A stretch of 9,373 nt of DNA from Atopobiaceae bacterium (GTDB lineage Bacteria > Actinomycetota > Coriobacteriia > Coriobacteriales > Atopobiaceae): contig JAFWLX010000301.1 in the NCBI GenBank assembly GCA_017510875.1, forward strand, positions 1-9,373. Direction: 5' to 3'. Both the position numbers and the translations under genes were made by a program. Position 1 is the stretch's first letter. Every line of letters starts with the position of its first letter. Shown here piece after piece: positions 1-5,757 of the stretch. The notes under the pieces are model-generated. The model worked only from the letters and a program-made list of their open reading frames with translations. It did no database searches and had not been told where the DNA came from.

Positions 1-420
1 CCCGGCCTTGACGGGCGCAAGATGAGCAAGAGCTACGGCAATGCCATCTCCATCAGCATGACCGAGCAGGAGACGGCCAAGCTTATCAAGAAGTCGCGTA
101 CGGACTCCGAGCGCTTCATCACTTTTGATCCCGAGAACCGTCCTGGTGTGTCGGCGCTTCTTACCACGGCAGGCATCTGCCTTGACCGCGACCCCGTAGA
201 ACTTGCGGCCGAGATTGGCAACGGTGGGTCTGGACAGCTCAAGAAGATGGTTACCGAGGCGGTCAATGGCTACTTTGCTCCCATTCGCGAGCGTCGCCAC
301 CAGTATGAGAATGACCTGGACTACGTCAAGGACGTCTTGCATGATGGCAATCGTCGAGCCAACGTCATTGCCGAGCGCACCCTCGACGAGGTCCGTGAGG
401 CCATGGGTATGGTGTACTAG
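1..420 (+). CDS. trpS: Tryptophan--tRNA ligase, C-terminal part (5' truncated by window edge)
   Basis: This is the C-terminal 139 residues of cytoplasmic tryptophanyl-tRNA synthetase, which charges tRNA-Trp with tryptophan using ATP. The frame is open from base 1, so the start and the HIGH-motif half of the Rossmann catalytic domain lie upstream. The class I signature KMSKS is encoded at 19-33, directly after PGLDGR, a context typical of TrpRS rather than TyrRS. Downstream come the segment DPENRPGVSALL and the C-terminal helical region with LKKMVTEAVNGYFAPIRERR, which matches the TrpRS family end. The stop is TAG at 418-420. The gene converges on the minus-strand metallohydrolase gene, about 100 bases away, with a hairpin between. 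Nothing in the visible part looks damaged. Family assignment is secure; the regulation cannot be judged because the 5' end is missing. Confidence 0.93.
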   Translation, partial: PGLDGRKMSKSYGNAISISMTEQETAKLIKKSRTDSERFITFDPENRPGVSALLTTAGICLDRDPVELAAEIGNGGSGQLKKMVTEAVNGYFAPIRERRHQYENDLDYVKDVLHDGNRRANVIAERTLDEVREAMGMVY

Positions 421-461
421 CCTAGGTGGCAACGATTTACTGACAAAGGGGTGGCCTCCAG

Positions 462-505
462 ATGTCACAGGGACGCGAGGGCCGTCTGCCTTCTCGTTGT
501 GACAT
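462..505. terminator. Long hairpin between convergent genes, likely bidirectional terminator
   Basis: Perfect 8-base arms ATGTCACA (462-469) and TGTGACAT (498-505) enclose a second stem, 473-482 with 488-497. The second stem has one mismatch and one G-T pair and closes a five-base loop. Three unpaired bases (470-472) lie on the left side. It sits in the gap between the stops of the plus-strand trpS (420) and the minus-strand metallohydrolase (525). Flanks are pyrimidine-rich (CCCCTTCT downstream on plus, CCCCTTTGTC downstream on minus) but there is no long T-run, so it is a strong hairpin with a weak U-tract. Confidence 0.6.
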
Positions 506-524
506 GGGGGCTGCCCCTTCTGCT

Positions 525-1265
525 CTACTTTCTGTTGAGCTTGGCTCGGCTCTTGCGCCATGTGGGGTAAAACTGGTCCATGAGCGTATGGAAGCGTGCG
601 TTGTGGCTAGGCTCATGCAGATGGCATAGTTCGTGTATGAGCACGTACTCAACACAGTCCGCATCATAATGCACAAGATGCGTGCTCAGCGTTATTGCCC
701 CTGTGGCAGTGTTGCAGCTTCCCCAGCGGCTGCTCATTGAGCGAATGCGCAGCTGCGAGCACTCCTTGCCCACTACCTGTTGGCAGCGGGGGAGTAGCTC
801 TTCTGCCGCCTTCCTCAACTCTTCGCGCAGCCACCGATCGAGCGCCTTGGATCGGGCACTGGTCGCTTGCTCGTCATCTCCAAGCAGTTTGGTTGGGCAC
901 CTTACGATAAGCTGGTTGTCGCTCGCCTCAAACTGGCAGCGAGCCGAGCGCACGTCAGCCATCAGGTGGCATGTCAGCTTCTCTCCCCACAGCGTGACGA
1001 AGGCGCCTTCCTTGCAAACCGAGTTATGCATTGCCTGCTGTTGCAGACACCGCTCTTGCGCCCGCTCGATCCACTCCCTGCGCGAGCGCACAAACGTCTC
1101 GATGGCGCGTATCGGCGTGCGTGCCGGGGCGCTTACGGCAACCGTTGCGTCGGGGCGTATGCGAAGGTTTATGCGGCGCACACGCTTGCGGCTCAACTCT
1201 ACGGGGAGTTCATCCACGGTGATGATGCTCGTAGGAGTATTGGTTTTTGTCTGTCGCCTTATCAC
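525..1265 (-). CDS. YgjP/DUF45-family M48-like metal-dependent hydrolase
   Basis: The 246-residue protein belongs to the YgjP/WLM-like zinc metallopeptidase family (DUF45, PF01863), cytosolic proteins whose substrates are mostly unknown. The N-terminal half contains the usual basic segment (SRKRVRRINLRIRPD, about 25-39). The C-terminal part has the family block SSRWGSC (178-184), then the zincin helix HELCH (211-215) with Glu212 as the predicted catalytic base and His221 as the likely third ligand, followed by FYPTWRKSRAKLN. No signal peptide or membrane segment is visible. The start is taken as GTG at 1265 because AAGAGGGAG lies six bases upstream. A longer version from GTG at 1316 (263 residues) is possible, but the extra 17 residues are not family-like and the ribosome site is poorer. 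It is divergent from the cyclo-ligase gene and convergent with trpS. Family is well supported; biological role is unknown. Confidence 0.87.
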   Translation of the reverse strand: MIRRQTKTNTPTSIITVDELPVELSRKRVRRINLRIRPDATVAVSAPARTPIRAIETFVRSRREWIERAQERCLQQQAMHNSVCKEGAFVTLWGEKLTCHLMADVRSARCQFEASDNQLIVRCPTKLLGDDEQATSARSKALDRWLREELRKAAEELLPRCQQVVGKECSQLRIRSMSSRWGSCNTATGAITLSTHLVHYDADCVEYVLIHELCHLHEPSHNARFHTLMDQFYPTWRKSRAKLNRK

Positions 1266-1271
1266 GTGCGT

Positions 1272-1279
1272 CTCCCTCT
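1272..1279 (-). promoter_or_regulatory. Ribosome binding site deciding the metallohydrolase start
   Basis: On the minus strand AGAGGGAG ends six bases before GTG at 1265. The upstream alternative GTG at 1316 has only a short AGGG near it. This is why the shorter protein is preferred. Confidence 0.6.
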
Positions 1280-1306
1280 TGAAGAAACAATCTTGTCCAT
1301 TGTCGT

Positions 1307-1341
1307 TGCTTTTCACCGCCCTGGCCTGCCCGTGAAAAGCA
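1307..1341. promoter_or_regulatory. Perfect 10-bp inverted repeat in divergent gap, candidate operator
   Basis: The arms TGCTTTTCAC (1307-1316) and GTGAAAAGCA (1332-1341) are exact reverse complements with a 15-base spacer. They lie between the metallohydrolase start (1265, minus) and the cyclo-ligase start (1441, plus). The A/T-rich core inside G/C ends, in an otherwise GC-rich stretch, is typical of a dimeric regulator site. A hairpin in the metallohydrolase leader is the alternative. No regulator family can be named from the motif. Confidence 0.45.
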
Positions 1342-1382
1342 GCCCATCATCGCCAGTAATGACTCGTACGGCCAAAAGCCTC

Positions 1383-1411
1383 TTACCTGCGACGCTGTAA
1401 TGCGCTAAACT
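1383..1411 (+). promoter_or_regulatory. Candidate sigma-70 promoter of the cyclo-ligase gene
   Basis: TTACCT (1383-1388) and TAAACT (1406-1411) are separated by 17 bases, the preferred spacing, and lie about 30 bases before the start codon. Both boxes match the consensus only partly, so this is a tentative call from spacing and position. Confidence 0.35.
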
Positions 1412-1440
1412 GGGGTCCAAACTAGCGATTGGAGCTGTCT

Positions 1441-2058
1441 ATGGCAAGCACATACGGTGAGGATGCGAGCAAGAGCGCACTGCGGAGTGCTTACCAAGCT
1501 GCAGAGGCAAAGCTGGCTCCGGCGCATGCCGAGCGTGTGGACCGTGAAGCACGCATGCATTTTACCGCTATGGCTGCCTATCGCAAGGCGCCGCTCATTC
1601 TGGCATACATAACGTATCGCAACGAGATGGACACCACCGAGGTTATCCGCAAGGCCTGGAAAGACGGAAAGCGGGTTGCCGTTCCCGTTTGCAACAAAGG
1701 CAAGCTCGATTTTTACGAGATCAACAGCCTTGAGGGCCTGCGCATTGGGGCACGTGGCGTGCTCGAGCCTGACCCTTCACAGTGCAAGATGGTTGACGAC
1801 AAAGAGCTTGAGGGCTCTATATGTCTGGTACCGGGTCTTGTGTTTGATGCGCAAGGATATCGCATTGGTTATGGCGCGGGCTACTATGACAACTTCTTGG
1901 CTACCTATCCCGGTCTCAAAGTTGGCCTTGTACGCACCTTGCGCATAAGCAGCAACCCGCTCCCGCATGACGATCACGACGTGCCCATGGACGTGCTGGT
2001 AAGCGATGGCTCCATATGGCAGTGCTCACGTGGCGAGGTAGTGCCACGCGAGGCATAG
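1441..2058 (+). CDS. 5-formyltetrahydrofolate cyclo-ligase (methenyltetrahydrofolate synthetase)
   Basis: This cytosolic enzyme converts 5-formyl-THF to 5,10-methenyl-THF with ATP, returning the storage/inhibitory folate to the one-carbon pool. The 205-residue product has the usual family length. The segment EMDTTEVIRKAWKDGKRVAVP (62-82) matches the conserved E-x-x-T block for substrate handling. GVLEP (106-110) and the signature PGLVFD (131-136) followed by GYRIGYGAGYYD (139-150), the nucleotide-binding P-loop-like motif, are intact. The start is ATG at 1441, with GGAG at 1431-1434 six bases upstream; a TTG at 1429 in the same frame would swallow that site and is rejected. It stands alone on the plus strand, divergent from the metallohydrolase gene and convergent with the aromatic operon, so it is probably monocistronic. 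Known orthologues carry varied names (ygfA, fau, yqgN), so no symbol is given. Confidence 0.93.
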   Translation: MASTYGEDASKSALRSAYQAAEAKLAPAHAERVDREARMHFTAMAAYRKAPLILAYITYRNEMDTTEVIRKAWKDGKRVAVPVCNKGKLDFYEINSLEGLRIGARGVLEPDPSQCKMVDDKELEGSICLVPGLVFDAQGYRIGYGAGYYDNFLATYPGLKVGLVRTLRISSNPLPHDDHDVPMDVLVSDGSIWQCSRGEVVPREA

Positions 2059-2087
2059 CAATTTCCATACGTATCAGCTGAAGCCAT

Positions 2088-2120
2088 AGTCCGTGGCGCC
2101 ACGCTGGGGTGCCACGGACT
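2088..2120. terminator. Hairpin terminator between cyclo-ligase gene and aromatic gene block
   Basis: Exact 10-base arms AGTCCGTGGC (2088-2097) and GCCACGGACT (2111-2120) enclose a 13-base loop. They lie between the stops of two convergent genes (2058 plus, 2137 minus), where a shared terminator is expected. The T-tract is weak on both sides (TGTCGATTGT on plus). The structure is convincing; its strength as an intrinsic terminator is uncertain. Confidence 0.65.
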
Positions 2121-2136
2121 TGTCGATTGTCCAGGT

Positions 2137-3069
2137 TTACTCTACTTGCGCCAGATAATCGGCCAGATCAAAGATGGCCTTGCGATAGCCCTCTATTCCC
2201 ATGCCCGTGATGGTCTTGATGCACGCCTGACGCACGTAAGAAACCTGTCTAAACTCCTCGCGGTCGTCCACCTTTGATATGTGAACCTCAACTGTGGGAA
2301 TCTGTACAGCCTTAAGAGCGTCGAGCAAGGCAACGGAGGTGTGCGTGTAGGCGCCCGGATTTATCACGATGGCATCAACAAGCCCGTAAGCATCCTGAAT
2401 GCGGTCCACCAGGTCTCCCTCGTGATTGGACTGATAGCAGTCGCAGCTGGCAAATCCCGCTTCTAGGGCGCTCTCGTGGCACAGGCTTAAGAGGGCCGTG
2501 TAGTCTGACTTTCCGTACAGCTCTGGCTCGCGAATTCCAAGCATGTTGAGGTTTGGGCCATTGATCACCAGCAGGACTGGGCCTTCGTGGGCCGTCACTC
2601 CATCGTTGTCATCGGCAGGATTGGAAGAGGGGATATCGTCAAGCATCTCGAGCAGGGCGGTGGTGTCGTCGTCGGTCACTCCGGATGCCTCTGGGGTGGT
2701 GCCGGCTACGCTCACCTGCACGCGGGGCTTGCCAGGTATCTCGGGGGTGATGGTCACCTGGAAGTTTCCGTGCGGGCGCGTGCCCTGCGCTTTTCCATGG
2801 ATGTTGAGGTCCGAGAACAGGCCGGTCAGGCGCTCGAACGAGTGGTAGACTCCTCGCACCAGATTAGGGCCAAACACGATCTCGATGCCGTTTGGACCGC
2901 GATCTGCAATGCCAAGAACGCCGTTAATGGAATGAAGGGCGTTGCGGTCTACTCGCGTGGGATTGTAGACGGACACGCGCAAGCGTGTGGCGCACAGAGA
3001 GTTGCCCGCAACATTGGTAAAGCCTCCAACGCATTCGAGCACTGCCGCTGCTATGTCATCGTTGGACAT
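2137..3069 (-). CDS. aroQ: PTS EIIB domain fused to type II 3-dehydroquinate dehydratase
   Basis: The 310-residue protein has two recognisable domains in one frame. Residues 1-83 resemble the EIIB domain of glucose/sucrose-type PTS permeases: GGFTNV (15-20), the phospho-cysteine motif CATRLR with Cys26, RVDRNAL (39-45) and IVFGP (64-68). Residues 84-162 are a linker, acidic in its second half. Residues 164-310 are a full type II dehydroquinase, which converts 3-dehydroquinate to 3-dehydroshikimate (step 3 of the shikimate pathway). Against the M. tuberculosis enzyme, Asn173, Arg180, Tyr185, Asn237, Glu261, His263, Ser265 and Arg270 occupy the active-site positions. The usual Asn after Ser is Lys266. 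The start is ATG at 3069 because AAGGAGGG lies at 3075-3082; a longer frame to 3132 lacks such a site. Ordinary type II enzymes are about 145-150 residues with no N-terminal domain. Enzyme activity is highly likely; whether the EIIB part is phosphorylated is unknown. Confidence 0.93.
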   Translation of the reverse strand: MSNDDIAAAVLECVGGFTNVAGNSLCATRLRVSVYNPTRVDRNALHSINGVLGIADRGPNGIEIVFGPNLVRGVYHSFERLTGLFSDLNIHGKAQGTRPHGNFQVTITPEIPGKPRVQVSVAGTTPEASGVTDDDTTALLEMLDDIPSSNPADDNDGVTAHEGPVLLVINGPNLNMLGIREPELYGKSDYTALLSLCHESALEAGFASCDCYQSNHEGDLVDRIQDAYGLVDAIVINPGAYTHTSVALLDALKAVQIPTVEVHISKVDDREEFRQVSYVRQACIKTITGMGIEGYRKAIFDLADYLAQVE

Positions 3070-3286
3070 ATGAGCCCTCCTTGAAGGCAAGACGCTGCTT
3101 ACGAGACCTTGGTTGCCATGTGACCAAGGCACGATTGCCGTTTAGATTAAGCCATGCCAACAGGAAAACATGTGCGTTTTGCAAAGATAGCGGCAGAAGG
3201 TTGCCAATTATGGCACGAGTGCAAGTTTGATGATAGGAAAGCCTCTGGAACTGCACTCTTGTGCAAGAGTTCCTGCATGGGGGCAG
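3070..3286 (-). promoter_or_regulatory. 217-bp leader of the EIIB-dehydroquinase gene with inverted repeats
   Basis: This is the only long gap inside the otherwise packed aromatic block, so the last gene probably has its own promoter or leader control. It contains a perfect 7-base inverted repeat CCTTGGT (3107-3113) / ACCAAGG (3123-3129) with a nine-base spacer, 38-60 bases upstream of the start codon. It also has TGCCA-ATTA-TGGCA (3202-3215), and the 8-mer GGTTGCCA occurs twice (3111-3118 and 3199-3206). The ribosome site AAGGAGGG is at 3075-3082. I could not find a convincing -35/-10 pair. No credible small gene was accepted here. Confidence 0.5.
3247..3273 (-). terminator. Hairpin just after aroE-aroK, terminator or attenuator candidate
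   Basis: It begins 14 bases past the aroE-aroK stop on the minus strand. Two alternative folds compete. One pairs GGAACT with AGTTCC (3247-3252 and 3268-3273) plus an inner GCAC/GTGC stem. The other pairs ACTCTTG (3255-3261) with CAAGAGT (3264-3270). No T-run follows (AGAGGCTTTCC), so a classical intrinsic terminator is not shown. It may reduce read-through into the dehydroquinase gene. Confidence 0.4.
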
Positions 3287-4570
3287 CTAGGCCATCCCTA
3301 ATCGCGCCTTAAGGAGCAGGGCATCGCCTGCGGCACTTCCCGTACACGAGATGGCAGTGTCAGCCCAGCTGCGATACAGGTCCATGCGCTCCTCAGCCAG
3401 CTTGAGCACCCCTTTGGTCTGCGAGAGCGGCCTACCGTTGCACGAGAGCTCGTGTAAGGGCCTGTCGATGAAGGCGATGACACCGTTTTGATGAAGGAGG
3501 TTGTAGTTGTGCGCGCGGGTAACGATGCCTCCGCCACAGGCAATGACCAGTCCGGACCGTGAGCCGTAGTGTGCAGCAACCTTGCTCTCGCGCTCCCTGA
3601 ACGCGTCTTCGCCATACGTGCTGATGAAGCATGCACAGCTCATGTCGTTGTCCATGGCAAACGCATCGTCTAGGTCGATGAACGGCCTGCCCAGCATGCG
3701 TGCCAGCGCACGTCCCGTGGTGGTCTTTCCCGCACCGGGCATGCCAATGAGCACAATGTTACGTTGTGACAGGCGAAGGTCGGACTCGACCTGGTCTACG
3801 AGCGACTCGTCAAGCTCCTTTCCCTGAAAGAGCTGGCTGGCATAGAAGGCCTGCGAGACCAGCATGGCCAGCCCGCTCTCGCTTGCGATGCCTAGACGCT
3901 CTGCCGCGATGCAGAGGCTCGTGCGCTCGGGGTTATACACCACATCGATGACTCCCTGCAGATTGTGCAGCGAAGCAAGCGTCTCATCTGGCAGGGGGCT
4001 CTGAGGGCAGTTGGGATACATGCCCACGGGCGTGGTGTTCACAATCAAACGGGCTGTTGGGTGGCGCTCTACCAGGTTCTCGTAGTTGGTTGTCCCTGTG
4101 CGCGAGACAATGTGCACGTGGCAGTCTGCTGCGTCCTCGATAGCTGCCCTCACCGCCTGACAGGCGCCTCCCGAGCCAAGAATAAGGACTTCGGCATCGT
4201 TAAGGGCATCCCGTGCGTCCTGCGCAAGGGCTCTTTTGCAAAAGCGTTCGAGCAGCCAGGCAAAGCCCAACACGTCAGTGTTCTCGGCAAAGATGGTGCC
4301 ATCTTTTTGGCGTACCAGCGTGTTGGCAACACCAAGGCGCTCTACACGGCTGCTAAAGGTGTGCGCGCACTGCGCAGCCAGGCGTTTGTAGGGAATGGTG
4401 ACGTTGATGCCTTGCCACGGGCCTTGGCGAATGAAATCCTCGGCTTGGTCTGGCTCGCGCTCAAAGAGGACATAGGGTGTCGACCCAAAGCGGGCATGAA
4501 TCTGTGGTGACCAGCTGTGTCCAAGCTTTTGGCCCAACAGACCAAAAGAGTCTTGCGTGTACGTCTCCAT
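3287..4570 (-). CDS. aroE-aroK: Bifunctional shikimate dehydrogenase / shikimate kinase
   Basis: The 427-residue fusion performs two successive cytosolic steps: NADPH reduction of 3-dehydroshikimate to shikimate, then ATP phosphorylation to shikimate 3-phosphate. Residues 1-255 are AroE: shikimate-binding Ser19/Ser21 (HSWSP), catalytic Lys62 in NVTIPYK, Asp99 in ENTDVLGF, dinucleotide loop LGSGGA (131-136), SRT (156-158; Arg suggests NADP), NTTPVGM (178-184) and Gln240. After a linker of about 14 residues, residues 270-427 are AroK: Walker A GMPGAGKTT (276-284), DLDD (299-302), substrate Arg325 in FRERE, GGG (346-348), lid Arg380 and Arg400 in DLYRSWAD. Both halves look active. The start is ATG at 4570, preceded by GAGG at seven bases. 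The pheA stop and this start overlap as TGATG, so coupled translation is likely. An upstream in-frame extension to 4606 lies inside pheA and is rejected. Confidence 0.95.
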   Translation of the reverse strand: METYTQDSFGLLGQKLGHSWSPQIHARFGSTPYVLFEREPDQAEDFIRQGPWQGINVTIPYKRLAAQCAHTFSSRVERLGVANTLVRQKDGTIFAENTDVLGFAWLLERFCKRALAQDARDALNDAEVLILGSGGACQAVRAAIEDAADCHVHIVSRTGTTNYENLVERHPTARLIVNTTPVGMYPNCPQSPLPDETLASLHNLQGVIDVVYNPERTSLCIAAERLGIASESGLAMLVSQAFYASQLFQGKELDESLVDQVESDLRLSQRNIVLIGMPGAGKTTTGRALARMLGRPFIDLDDAFAMDNDMSCACFISTYGEDAFRERESKVAAHYGSRSGLVIACGGGIVTRAHNYNLLHQNGVIAFIDRPLHELSCNGRPLSQTKGVLKLAEERMDLYRSWADTAISCTGSAAGDALLLKARLGMA

Positions 4571-5715
4571 CACAGCACCTCGGAGTAGCTTCCCAGATAG
4601 CGGCACTCATCGCACACGTCCTCGATGGAGTCCATGAGCCTGGCAAATTTGGGCGCGGCTACGGGGCAGTCGATGTCTAGATAGAACATGGACTCAAAGT
4701 CGCGGCCAGGGATGGGTCGCACCTCGAGCTTGATGAGGTTTATGTCAAGGGCAAAGAAGCGGGCAAGCACCTTGAAGAGCGATCCTGGCTCGTTTTTGGT
4801 GATGACGAGCAAAGAGGTGCGGTCGGCTCCAGGATAGATGACAAGGTCCTTGCTGATGCAGGCAAAACGCGTGTAGTTGTTGGACTTGTCCTGCACCGCC
4901 TGGTCGATGATGTCAAGGCCGTAGAGTGGCGCGCAGTCGCGCGAGGCAATGGCGGCAACGTCGGTGCGCTGTGAGCGGGCAACCATGGCCGCCGCCGTGG
5001 CTGTGTTCTCGCAAACGTGCACCTGGCAGTTGGGGATGCTGGCAATGTAGGCCGCACATTGCTTGATTGCCTGCTCGTGGCTGTAGATGACGCGTACGTC
5101 TTCCTTGCGTACCCCGGCAGGAGCAAGCAGGTTGTGGTCAATCTTGAGCCGACACGAGCGCGCGATATAAAAGCTATGGCGCATCATAAGGTCATAGACG
5201 CTGGTAACCGAGCCTGCGGTTGAGTTCTCAAGCGGCACAATGCCAAACTGGCACTGCTCCTTCTCCACGGCGTCAAAGACCTCATCAAAGCTGCTAAAGA
5301 ACGAGATCTGTGCACTGTGGAAGAGCCTGTCGGCAGCAATCTGCTGATAGGCACCCTCAACACCCTGGCAGGCAACGTGGGCCACCTCGGGAAAGTACGG
5401 AGGCTGGCAGGCAAGTGCGTCTTGGATGGCCAGAGAGTTGCGCGACCTACGGGACAGACGCTTGCTCTGCGCGTCGCGCGCCGCCTCCATGAGCACTGTT
5501 TCGAGGATCGCGGCATAGCCTGCAAGCTCGGGCTCTACGCGTTCGATGGCGCGCTGGATGTTGGCTCGCTCTCGCGTGCGGTCGTAGATTGGTTTGCCCG
5601 TGGCAGCCTTGTACTCGGCAACATAGGGCATAAGATCCATGCGCTGTTGGACGAGCTCGAGTATCTGTTGGTCGATGCTGTCAATCTGGGTGCGAATCTC
5701 CGATAGGTCTCTCAT
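4570..5715 (-). CDS. pheA: Chorismate mutase-prephenate dehydratase (P-protein) with ACT domain
   Basis: The 381-residue enzyme turns chorismate into prephenate and then phenylpyruvate, the committed steps to phenylalanine. Residues 1-90 are an AroQ-type chorismate mutase: Arg8, Arg25, Lys36, Asp45, Arg48, Glu49 and Gln82 match the E. coli active-site set, while the Ser84 position is Ala78. Residues about 112-290 are prephenate dehydratase, with QGVEGAY (116-122), PLENS (160-164), SHEQA (211-215) and the catalytic TRF (281-283). Residues about 298-381 are a regulatory ACT domain with GSLF (310-313) and EVRP (330-333). The latter is ESRP in most phenylalanine-sensitive enzymes. The start ATG at 5715 has only a weak ribosome site, GAG at about eight bases. 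It follows aroC by 42 bases and overlaps aroE-aroK by one base (TGATG). The three-domain layout and length are those of a complete P-protein. Confidence 0.95.
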   Translation of the reverse strand: MRDLSEIRTQIDSIDQQILELVQQRMDLMPYVAEYKAATGKPIYDRTRERANIQRAIERVEPELAGYAAILETVLMEAARDAQSKRLSRRSRNSLAIQDALACQPPYFPEVAHVACQGVEGAYQQIAADRLFHSAQISFFSSFDEVFDAVEKEQCQFGIVPLENSTAGSVTSVYDLMMRHSFYIARSCRLKIDHNLLAPAGVRKEDVRVIYSHEQAIKQCAAYIASIPNCQVHVCENTATAAAMVARSQRTDVAAIASRDCAPLYGLDIIDQAVQDKSNNYTRFACISKDLVIYPGADRTSLLVITKNEPGSLFKVLARFFALDINLIKLEVRPIPGRDFESMFYLDIDCPVAAPKFARLMDSIEDVCDECRYLGSYSEVL

Positions 5716-5731
5716 GGGCGCTCGTCTCTGC

Positions 5732-5753
5732 TTGTTGCGGCGTTTGTTGCGGC
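5732..5753. repeat. Tandem 10-bp direct repeat in the aroC-pheA gap
   Basis: TTGTTGCGGC occurs at 5732-5741 and again at 5744-5753, two bases apart, giving a 12-base period. It fills half of the 42-base gap between the aroC stop and pheA start. On the transcribed strand it reads GCCGCAACAA twice. It may be chance or slippage, or a binding site; no function is shown. Confidence 0.5.
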
Positions 5754-5757
5754 AATA

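Noticed and set aside
1266..1316. Longer metallohydrolase starting at GTG 1316
   Set aside because: Possible, but the start would sit on the inverted repeat, and GTG at 1265 has a far better ribosome site. Kept as an alternative only.
682..1400. Long overlapping plus-strand frames opposite the metallohydrolase gene
   Set aside because: They are rich in Arg/Ser with no family motif, lie opposite a gene with clear zincin motifs, and are typical antisense shadows in GC-rich DNA.
2600..2700. Chance that the EIIB and dehydroquinase parts are two genes joined by a missed stop or frameshift
   Set aside because: The frame is open throughout, the linker codons look ordinary, and no good internal ribosome site precedes the dehydroquinase domain (the GTG at residue 158 has none).
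3070..3132. N-terminal extension of the EIIB-dehydroquinase by 21 residues to an upstream start
   Set aside because: The EIIB domain begins right after the ATG at 3069, which has an ideal AAGGAGGG site; the extension covers an inverted repeat and does not resemble EIIB.
3154..3312. A 52-codon plus-strand frame with four cysteines in the leader region before the EIIB-dehydroquinase gene
   Set aside because: No ribosome site precedes its ATG, it runs into the aroE-aroK stop region, and it covers the hairpins that explain the DNA better. I do not recognise the peptide.
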